Shown piece by piece: positions 42,690 to 49,644 of a DNA stretch of 49,644 bases (positions are counted from its first letter, which is position 1; the number at the start of each line of letters is the position of its first letter). Source of the stretch: Candidatus Aminicenantes bacterium (GTDB lineage Bacteria; Acidobacteriota; Aminicenantia; UBA2199); the NCBI GenBank assembly GCA_011049425.1, contig DSBM01000079.1, forward strand, positions 1 through 49,644, written 5' to 3'. Both the position numbers and the translations under genes were made by a program. The notes beneath the pieces were generated by a model, which was given only the letters and a program-made list of their open reading frames with translations, ran no database searches and was not told the origin of the DNA.

Positions 42690-43793
42690 TTACAAATTCA
42701 GGGGCATCACCACGTAGATAAAATCTACACCTTGCGAAGATACCGGTTTAAATACAAATGAATTTTCCCCATCATTCATGCCGATTTCAATAGACTCGGT
42801 TTCCACATGGGTCAAGAAATCCAGCACGAAATGTCCGTTAAAAGCGGCTTTGATATCGTCTCCTGAATACTCGATCTGCAACTCTTCGTGGGCTTCGCCT
42901 TTCTCGGGCGTGGATCGTTCCAAAATCAGTTTGCCTTTGTCAAAACGGAAAAACACGCCGTTGTTTCGGGTCTTGAATACCAGCACCCGCCTGAGGGTGG
43001 TTAACAATGCTTCCGCATTCAAGCCGGCTTTGAAACGGGTAGATTCGGGAATAACTGCACGGTAATTGGGAAACTTCTGATCAATAATGCGCGCGGATAA
43101 CACGCGATTGCCGGCCTTGAAAAACAAGTTGTTTTTGTCAAAAGCGAAATCGATATCCAGGTCTTCCCCCACCTTCAACAACTCCAGCAGGGTTTTTCTC
43201 GAAACAATAAATTCCAGTGATTCTCCGGTACTGATCGACTCATCCACCGCGCAAAACGCCAGCCGGTGTCCGTCTGTGGAAGCCATTTCCCATCGTTCCG
43301 ATCCCAGGCTGAGCAAAGCCCCACCCAGATTGAACTTCATCTCCGGAGAGATAATATAATAGGTTTTGTTGATCATGGATTGCAGCTTGGCGGAATTCAG
43401 GTGAATCGATTGACTGAAATCGGATTCAGGAAGATTGGGGTATTCTGAAGACTGCATACCCATCAGTTTGTATTTGCTGGTCTTACTCGCGTTATTAATG
43501 ACAATCTGCAGGTCGTTGTTTTCCGATATCTCTACCGGACCATCGGGCATGCGGGAAATCAGGTCATAGAAATCCCGGCCGTTAACCGTAAAGGAACCGG
43601 GCTCACGCACATCAACTTTAACCGAAGATTGTAAGCCGATTTCAAGATCGGTAGCCGTCAGCTCCAGCACTCCATTTTCAAAAGCGGTCACCTTGATATT
43701 CTGCAATATCTCCATCAGGGTCTTTTTCTCAAAGATACCCTGAAACAATTTGAGTTCATTCGAGAAAATGGACTTTTCCACAAAAATCTTCAT
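42690..43793 (-). CDS. dnaN: DNA polymerase III beta subunit (sliding clamp)
   Basis: 367 residues in three repeated clamp domains. Typical features are an early helix with KKTLMEILQNIKV, LTATDLEIGL (around 44-53), MSSTDGHRLAF-like text (MASTDGHRLAFC) and the C-terminal YVVMPLNL, which matches the usual conserved MPM-R/L ending. The clamp gives processivity to the replicase and recruits repair factors. AGGA precedes the ATG. A -10-like TATACT upstream (43829-43834) suggests it can be expressed apart from dnaA. It is 157 bp downstream of dnaA and 6 bp before recF. Confidence 0.97.
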   Translation of the reverse strand: MKIFVEKSIFSNELKLFQGIFEKKTLMEILQNIKVTAFENGVLELTATDLEIGLQSSVKVDVREPGSFTVNGRDFYDLISRMPDGPVEISENNDLQIVINNASKTSKYKLMGMQSSEYPNLPESDFSQSIHLNSAKLQSMINKTYYIISPEMKFNLGGALLSLGSERWEMASTDGHRLAFCAVDESISTGESLEFIVSRKTLLELLKVGEDLDIDFAFDKNNLFFKAGNRVLSARIIDQKFPNYRAVIPESTRFKAGLNAEALLTTLRRVLVFKTRNNGVFFRFDKGKLILERSTPEKGEAHEELQIEYSGDDIKAAFNGHFVLDFLTHVETESIEIGMNDGENSFVFKPVSSQGVDFIYVVMPLNL

Positions 43794-43950
43794 TTTTTCC
43801 TGCCTATTTTTATTATTAGAATATGCTTAGTATATACCAGAAAGATAAAAAAGAAACCAGCGTGAAAAAGTGAATAACCCCGATTACCCGCGGACTGAAA
43901 AGCATAGAGGCTTGCAAAGCAATGTGGAAAACAAGAGAAAGTAGTGGAAA
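43794..43950. other. dnaA-dnaN spacer with DnaA-box-like sites and a dnaN promoter
   Basis: The minus strand has TTTTCCACA (43923-43931), an exact match to a TTWTNCACA-type DnaA box, plus one-mismatch relatives TTTTTCACG (43861-43869) and ATTTCCACT (43943-43951). A TATACT -10 (43829-43834) with weak -35 GTTTCT (43852-43857) would drive dnaN. The stretch at 43801-43855 is AT-rich. It may be one half of a bipartite origin. Confidence 0.5.
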
Positions 43951-45300
43951 TCATTCGTTGTTGAAAAATTTCAGAATGGCTTTCACATCTTTTGAAAACT
44001 CCGGATCCGTGCCCATCTTCTCTTCAATTCGCTTAATGGAATGCAGAACTGTTGTGTGATGCTTGCCTCCGAATTGCTGGCCGATTTCCGCCAGAGAATG
44101 TCGGGTTACGCGCTTGGAGATAAACATGGCGATTTGCCGGGGATGGGCCACCCGTGGAGAGTTGTTGCGGGATTTCAGATCCTCGGTGCGGATATTAAAG
44201 CGTTTGGCTACATACTCCTGGATACTTTCCACGGTAACCTGTTTTTTTGACAGGGTAATATACGGTTTAAGTGCTTCCTTGGCGAACTCAAGGGTGATGC
44301 GGTCCCCATTGGTATCCGGATGCTTCAGGTTGGCATAACCGATCAGGCGGTTCAAAGCGCCCTCCAGTTTACGGATATTTTCCTTAATTGAAGAGGCCAG
44401 AAAATAGAGAACTTCTTCGTTGATCACAAAGTGATTCAACATCAAACTTTTTCTTTCCGACAATTTCTGTTTGAGAATCGCGATTCTGCCTTCAAGGTCG
44501 TAGGGAAGAATATCGACGATGCCCCCCCATTCAAAACGGGATTTAATGCGGTTTTCCAAGTAGGGGATGTTATCCGGATGGGTATCTGAACACAATACAA
44601 TCTGTTTTTCTTCCTGGATCAACTTGTTAAAAATGTAATAAAACTGTTCGCTTGTGCCACCCCACTTGGTGATGTACTGAATGTCGTCGATTAACAGTAC
44701 GTCAACGGAAGTGTACTTGCGGATAAATTCCGAACGTTTGTTGAAACGGGTATACTCAACATATTCGTTCATGAAATCACTGGTGGTGAGATAAATGACT
44801 TTCATGTCGGAATTGCGTTGAATGCGGTTGCCAATGGCGTACATTAAGTGGGTTTTGCCCAGGCCCACATCACTGTAGATATACAACGGATTGTAAGATT
44901 TGCCGGGAAATTCAGATACGCTGTAAGCGAAAGAATACGCCATGCGGTTGGAATCCAGTTGCACAAAGGTTTCGAAAGTGTACTTGGGGTTGAGATTGGA
45001 GACAAAATTTCCCGGCTCTCCATTTAAGTCGGATCTAACCGTTGGATGCGAAGTTTCGGTTTCAATCTCTTCATATAAAGGAACGAGTTTCAATGAACAT
45101 TGGAACTCTTTCTCCATATATTGATTGAGTCTTTCCAGCAGGTTGGATTTGATCCATTGGGTTTTTTGCGGATCCGGGGAGCCCACAAAAACGATCTGGT
45201 TCATGGTACCGATATAAGAGAGGGGTTCAATCCATTTTAAAAACGTTGGACTGTCCAAAGTCTCTTTCAGATAGTTGCGTGTGAGATCAAAGTAATTCAT
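43951..45300 (-). CDS. dnaA: Chromosomal replication initiator DnaA
   Basis: 449 residues from the ATG at 45300 (MNYFDLTRNYL); a longer frame into the promoter region is rejected. Domain I is about 1-75, a short linker follows, then the AAA+ domain with Walker A (143-150) and Walker B VDVLLIDDIQYI, and the C-terminal DNA-binding domain with SLAEIGQQFGGKHHTTVLHSIKRIE. The P-loop reads S-D-V-G-L-G-K-T; most DnaA proteins have Gly at the first position. DnaA binds DnaA boxes and opens the origin. DnaA-box-like sites lie in its own leader, suggesting autoregulation. Confidence 0.97.
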   Translation of the reverse strand: MNYFDLTRNYLKETLDSPTFLKWIEPLSYIGTMNQIVFVGSPDPQKTQWIKSNLLERLNQYMEKEFQCSLKLVPLYEEIETETSHPTVRSDLNGEPGNFVSNLNPKYTFETFVQLDSNRMAYSFAYSVSEFPGKSYNPLYIYSDVGLGKTHLMYAIGNRIQRNSDMKVIYLTTSDFMNEYVEYTRFNKRSEFIRKYTSVDVLLIDDIQYITKWGGTSEQFYYIFNKLIQEEKQIVLCSDTHPDNIPYLENRIKSRFEWGGIVDILPYDLEGRIAILKQKLSERKSLMLNHFVINEEVLYFLASSIKENIRKLEGALNRLIGYANLKHPDTNGDRITLEFAKEALKPYITLSKKQVTVESIQEYVAKRFNIRTEDLKSRNNSPRVAHPRQIAMFISKRVTRHSLAEIGQQFGGKHHTTVLHSIKRIEEKMGTDPEFSKDVKAILKFFNNE

Positions 45301-45475
45301 ACTAAATTTCCACAATTTTATTAACAAATGTGAAAAAAACCATTTCCATCTATCTCGTGGGCGTATACCGGGAATGGTACAGCGGTGAAAAGGGGGTGTC
45401 AAGGCTTGACAAAAAAAAAATCCAAGGTATGGTGAAAATGCTTGTGTTGATTTTGCAAGCGTCCGGGGTTGAATC
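45301..45475. other. Divergent promoter region and candidate origin between dnaA and the rsmG-parAB operon
   Basis: Facing left: TTGACA (45397-45402 read on minus), 17 bp, TACCAT (45374-45379), for dnaA with a leader of about 67 nt. Facing right: TTGACA (45406-45411), 16 bp with a run of A, TATGGT (45428-45433). The two -35 boxes make a perfect 15-bp palindrome, TGTCAAG-G-CTTGACA (45397-45411). DnaA-box-like sites lie in the dnaA leader: TTTTTCACA (minus, 45329-45337) and ATTTCCACA (plus, 45306-45314), separated by the AT-rich 45315-45328. Confidence 0.65.
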
Positions 45476-45640
45476 ATGATTCAAAAAGCCGTCCAACGCA
45501 TATTGGTGCTGGTGCTGGTACTGATCGTGGTTTTGTCACCCTTTTTCCTGTTTCGTGACAACGGCCGATTGGCCCCGCTTGTATTGGTGGTGTGGTTGCT
45601 GTTGGCGGTTACCTATGTGTTTACGCAACGAAAAGGATAA
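45476..45640 (+). CDS. Small two-segment membrane protein of unknown function
   Basis: 54 codons, ATG at 45476 to TAA at 45638-45640. The translation has a short basic N-terminus (MIQKAVQR), a hydrophobic segment (about 9-26), a polar turn RDNGR, a second hydrophobic segment (about 33-49) and a basic end (TQRKG), so it should be a helical hairpin with both ends inside. It lies 36 bp before rsmG and under the right-facing promoter. No family is recognised. The ribosome site is weak (GGGGTT). It could be a spurious frame, but the charge layout and position argue for a real gene. Confidence 0.5.
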   Translation: MIQKAVQRILVLVLVLIVVLSPFFLFRDNGRLAPLVLVVWLLLAVTYVFTQRKG

Positions 45641-45676
45641 AACAAACTGACGATCCCGGAACCAATAAAATTCGAA

Positions 45677-46282
45677 ATGGACGCATCGGGAAGCGATGGG
45701 CTGCCCGATGCGGAAGTGCTTCAAAAATACCTGGATTTTCTGCTTGAATCCAATCAGCGGATCAACCTGGTCAGTCGCAGGATCACTCGGGATCAACTCC
45801 AGGTGCTGGTGAACGAAACCCTGCGCCTAGCTCGCATGATCGGCGGTAGCTGTGTTGTGGATGCGGGAAGCGGAAACGGCTTGCTGGGAATTGTGCTGTC
45901 TGTTTTTTTTCCGCAGCGGAGAGTTATCTTGTTGGAGAGTATCGAAAAGAAAGCCGGGTTCTTGCGCCGCGCCGTATCTCACCTGGGTTTAATAAACGCC
46001 GAAGTTTTTTGTCAAAGGTTGGAGAACTTCACTTTCCCATCTCCATCCCAACACAACGTCCTGGTTTCTCGGGGCTTTCCCGATTTGTCGCAACTGGTTC
46101 AACCACTCGTTCATAAAGATGTGCGCGAAGTGGTTTGCATTACTTCACTGAAAAAGATCGAGAAACTGAAAATCCCGCTGGAAAATATTCACCAGACCAT
46201 CTATAATATCCCATTCCGTGACGTAATTAAAATTCTAAAAATGGAGAATGTTTCACGTGAAACAATCAGCGCCAAAAGGTAA
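45677..46282 (+). CDS. rsmG: 16S rRNA (guanine527-N7)-methyltransferase RsmG
   Basis: 201 residues. The [14 protein letters not shown] segment (about 23-36), the SAM-binding [16 protein letters not shown] motif and [13 protein letters not shown] are typical RsmG. It methylates G527 of 16S rRNA. The ATG at 45677 has no clear ribosome site; the frame is open upstream to 45641, so a non-ATG start such as CTG at 45647 is possible. Its last 35 bp overlap parA, and its C-terminal codons are set partly by the parS site. It is a little short for the family. Confidence 0.93.
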   Translation: MDASGSDGLPDAEVLQKYLDFLLESNQRINLVSRRITRDQLQVLVNETLRLARMIGGSCVVDAGSGNGLLGIVLSVFFPQRRVILLESIEKKAGFLRRAVSHLGLINAEVFCQRLENFTFPSPSQHNVLVSRGFPDLSQLVQPLVHKDVREVVCITSLKKIEKLKIPLENIHQTIYNIPFRDVIKILKMENVSRETISAKR

Positions 46283-47033
46283 GGTAATTGCCGTGGCCAA
46301 CCAGAAAGGCGGTGTGGGAAAAACCACCACAGCCGTGAACCTGGGAGCAGCTTTGGCTATTGCGGAAAAACGTGTGCTTGTGATTGACCTGGATCCCCAG
46401 GCAAATTCCACTACAGGTTTCGGCATTGACAAAACAGAGGTTCAGCGGGATGTGTATTCCGTGTTGATCGGCCAAAGCAGGATAGAAGAAGTGGTTGTGT
46501 CCAATGACCTGGATTTTTTAAAAATCGTCCCATCATCGCGGAACCTGGCTCGATTTGAGTTGGAAACAGCGGATGATGAGGAAAATCACACCTACTTGCG
46601 TCGTGCCCTTGAATCGGTTCGTGAGGGATATGATTTTGTGTTTATCGACTCGCCGCCCTCATTGGGGTTGTTGACCATCAATGCGTTGACCGCCGCGGAT
46701 TCGGTTTTGATCCCGATCCAGGCAGAATACTACGCTTTGGAGGGGCTTTCCGACTTGATGAACACCATTCACCGCATCCAGGAAAACTTCAACGTCGACC
46801 TCGAGATCGAGGGAATTTTAATGACGATGTACGACGAACGCACGAATTTGTCTCGTCAGGTGGAGCAGGAAATCCGCGGATATTTTAAAAACAAGGTGTA
46901 CACCGCAATGGTACCCCGCAATGTGCGCCTTTCCGAAGCGCCCAGTTTTGGTCGGCCCATCCAGTTCTACGACATTAAATCAGCCGGCTCCCGGGCCTAC
47001 ATGGCGCTGGCCAGGGAGATAATGAACCCATGA
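46248..47033 (+). CDS. parA: Chromosome-partitioning ATPase ParA (Soj)
   Basis: 261 residues. The deviant Walker A KGGVGKTT starts at residue 20, followed by [17 protein letters not shown] and [16 protein letters not shown], the usual ParA motifs. The N-terminus MFHVKQ is encoded by parS itself. ParA forms a nucleoid-bound gradient that moves ParB-parS complexes away from each other. It has no N-terminal DNA-binding extension, so it is the short chromosomal type. It overlaps rsmG by 35 bp and parB by ATGA. Confidence 0.97.
   Translation: MFHVKQSAPKGKVIAVANQKGGVGKTTTAVNLGAALAIAEKRVLVIDLDPQANSTTGFGIDKTEVQRDVYSVLIGQSRIEEVVVSNDLDFLKIVPSSRNLARFELETADDEENHTYLRRALESVREGYDFVFIDSPPSLGLLTINALTAADSVLIPIQAEYYALEGLSDLMNTIHRIQENFNVDLEIEGILMTMYDERTNLSRQVEQEIRGYFKNKVYTAMVPRNVRLSEAPSFGRPIQFYDIKSAGSRAYMALAREIMNP
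46249..46264. promoter_or_regulatory. parS centromere site
   Basis: TGTTTCACGTGAAACA, a perfect 16-bp palindrome identical to the canonical chromosomal parS sequence. It spans the parA start (ATG at 46248-46250) and the 3' end of rsmG, so both proteins read through it. ParB should load and spread from here. Confidence 0.95.
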
Positions 47034-47884
47034 AACGCCGCGTTTTGGGCAAAGGTTTGGAGGCGATTATCGCCAACCAGCCCCAGGAAGACGGGCACTC
47101 GAGCCTGCGTGAAATCGATGTATCGGATATCCATCCCAATCCTTTTCAACCCCGCAAGGATTTTGATGAGTCGTCGATCCGGGAATTAGCCGAATCGATC
47201 CGTGAATCCGGGTTGATCCAGCCCATCTCCGTCTATCGCCGGGAAAACCGCTATTTTTTGATCGTTGGCGAGCGGCGCTGGCGTGCCGTTCAATTATTGC
47301 GCTGGCAACGCATATCAGCCATCGTGCGGGACCTGGAAATCGACGAAGTTATGGTTGGGGCTTTGGTTGAGAATATTCAGCGCGAAGACTTGAATCCCGT
47401 TGAAGTCGCCCAGGGCATTGACATGCTGATGCAAAAACATGGCCTTACCCAGGAACAGGCGGCCGCAAAACTGGGAATGAACCGCTCCACCGTCACCAAC
47501 CTGCTGCGGCTGTTGAACTTGCCGGACCGTGTAAAACTGGGTTTGGTCCGCCGCCAACTGTCTCAAGGTCATGCCCGGGCGCTGCTGGCCCTTCGCGATC
47601 CCCGGGATATCGAGAACGTGTTTGACCGCATCGTTTCCGCTGAACTTTCCGTGCGCCAGACGGAAAAACTGGTCAAGAATTTTTACCATGAGACTTCGCC
47701 GGATCCGATAGCCGCGGATCCTGACATCAAGCGTACGGAAGAAAAACTGGCGCGATTGTTTGCCACCAAGGTGAAACTGATTTACTCTGCGCGGGGAAAC
47801 GGTCGCATTGAAATCCACTTTTCCAAATTGGATGAATTTGAGCGCTTGTACCAGATGTTCTTGAACGGCAAAGCAAAGGAGTAA
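47030..47884 (+). CDS. parB: Chromosome-partitioning protein ParB (Spo0J)
   Basis: 284 residues. The N-terminal CTPase domain has [20 protein letters not shown] (the CTP/phosphate-binding box, around 82-88) and [10 protein letters not shown]; the helix-turn-helix region is [26 protein letters not shown]. The C-terminal 60 residues are the dimerisation domain. ParB binds parS, closes as a CTP-dependent clamp and recruits SMC. It is coupled to parA by ATGA and followed by a bactofilin gene after 6 bp. Confidence 0.97.
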   Translation: MKRRVLGKGLEAIIANQPQEDGHSSLREIDVSDIHPNPFQPRKDFDESSIRELAESIRESGLIQPISVYRRENRYFLIVGERRWRAVQLLRWQRISAIVRDLEIDEVMVGALVENIQREDLNPVEVAQGIDMLMQKHGLTQEQAAAKLGMNRSTVTNLLRLLNLPDRVKLGLVRRQLSQGHARALLALRDPRDIENVFDRIVSAELSVRQTEKLVKNFYHETSPDPIAADPDIKRTEEKLARLFATKVKLIYSARGNGRIEIHFSKLDEFERLYQMFLNGKAKE

Positions 47885-47890
47885 TCGGCC

Positions 47891-48298
47891 ATGGCCAGAA
47901 ACGAAAACTTTGTGCGCATGAGCGGCTTTATCGATAAAGACACCGAATTCAACGGGGAGCTGCGTTTCAGTGATTCTCTGCGTATTGACGGAATTCTGAA
48001 AGGAAAAGTAACCAGCGGACAGAACCTGATCATCGGTGAAAGCGGTGACGTGGATGCTGACATCGTGGTTCGCAATATCTCGATCAACGGCCGGGTCAAG
48101 GGAAACGTGATCGCCAAGGAGCGGGCGGAAATCTTCGCGAACGGGCGCTTCTCCGGAAAACTGGTGACTCCGAAACTGGTGATCGAAGAAGGCGCTTTTT
48201 TTCAGGGCTCATGTCAGATGGAATTAAAAGTCCTGGAGAGTAGCAATCAGCAGGTCGTTTCCAAATCCACTGAAGAAAAGGGGAAAAAGGAATTGTAA
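47891..48298 (+). CDS. Bactofilin
   Basis: 135 residues. The central bactofilin (DUF583) domain, about 10-110, is a beta-helix pattern with regular GxV/I repeats: GELRFSDSLRIDGILKGKV, ESGDVDADIVVRNISINGRVKGNVIAKERAEI and SGKLVTPKLVIEEGAFFQG. The tail is polar and Lys/Glu-rich. Bactofilins form nucleotide-free filaments that position cell-wall enzymes and, in Myxococcus, ParA-ParB segregation complexes. Being next to parAB fits the latter role. A weak ribosome site precedes the ATG. Confidence 0.95.
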   Translation: MARNENFVRMSGFIDKDTEFNGELRFSDSLRIDGILKGKVTSGQNLIIGESGDVDADIVVRNISINGRVKGNVIAKERAEIFANGRFSGKLVTPKLVIEEGAFFQGSCQMELKVLESSNQQVVSKSTEEKGKKEL

Positions 48299-48302
48299 AC
48301 CC

Positions 48303-49644
<1,342 letters not shown>

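Noticed and set aside
45301-45477. N-terminal extension of DnaA to 508 residues
   Set aside because: It would translate through the promoter and DnaA-box region, and DnaA domain I begins at the ATG at 45300.

Overview
This 49.6 kb window is a gene-dense bacterial chromosome segment built around the replication origin region. The organism is Gram-negative in character: it carries kdsB (Kdo activation for LPS), dTDP-rhamnose genes, a secreted alpha-2-macroglobulin and a GyrB of the long E. coli-like form. Many genes overlap by ATGA or GTGA, intergenic gaps are tiny, and there are no insertion sequences, tRNAs, rRNAs or CRISPR arrays. The gene mix (C69 dipeptidase, alpha-2-macroglobulin, serine-palmitoyltransferase-like enzyme, RtcB, bactofilin) would suit an uncultured Acidobacteriota/Aminicenantes-type lineage, but that placement is a guess from gene content only.

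Layout. 0-2.7 kb (minus): rhamnose operon rfbC, SDR epimerase, rfbD. 2.7-5.5 kb (minus): rpsT, a Cas4/AddB-like iron-sulfur nuclease, a PspC-domain protein, and rtcB. 5.7-8.5 kb (plus): rubrerythrin-like protein and a NatAB-type ABC exporter. 8.5-9.5 kb (minus): spore-photoproduct-lyase-like radical SAM protein. 9.5-14.8 kb (plus): flippase-like membrane protein, nrdR, hsp20, lon, thiL. 14.8-20.9 kb (plus): a glycolipid-like block with a secreted protein, an SPT-like alpha-oxoamine synthase, GT2, a WecA-like transferase, an FAD enzyme and GT4. 20.9-27.9 kb (minus): a giant alpha-2-macroglobulin and an unusual radical SAM protein. 28.0-29.9 kb (plus): pgsA, a receiver-domain protein and a TIGR01212-type radical SAM protein. 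29.9-32.2 kb (minus): C69 dipeptidase and a cyclic-nucleotide-binding protein. 32.3-35.9 kb (plus): a coupled operon of a pseudopilin-like protein, a PTS EIIA-like protein, a PII-like protein and two CPA-type antiporter-like membrane proteins. 36.0-45.3 kb (minus): rhomboid, gyrA, gyrB, recF, dnaN, dnaA. 45.5-49.6 kb (plus): small membrane protein, rsmG, parA, parB, bactofilin, kdsB, pyrG (cut by the window edge).

The dnaA-dnaN-recF-gyrB-gyrA block and the rsmG-parA-parB block diverge from a 175-bp spacer that has back-to-back promoters and DnaA-box-like sites. A perfect 16-bp parS site covers the parA start codon. Replication initiation, segregation and the first envelope genes are therefore laid out on both sides of the putative origin.

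Two things stand out. First, the EIIA-like/PII-like/double-antiporter operon looks like an ion-transport module with two built-in signal-transduction inputs. Second, at least seven genes have a sigma70-type -10 hexamer ending only 6-8 nt before the start codon and no good Shine-Dalgarno. This predicts leaderless transcripts alongside a second class of genes with strong GGAGG sites.
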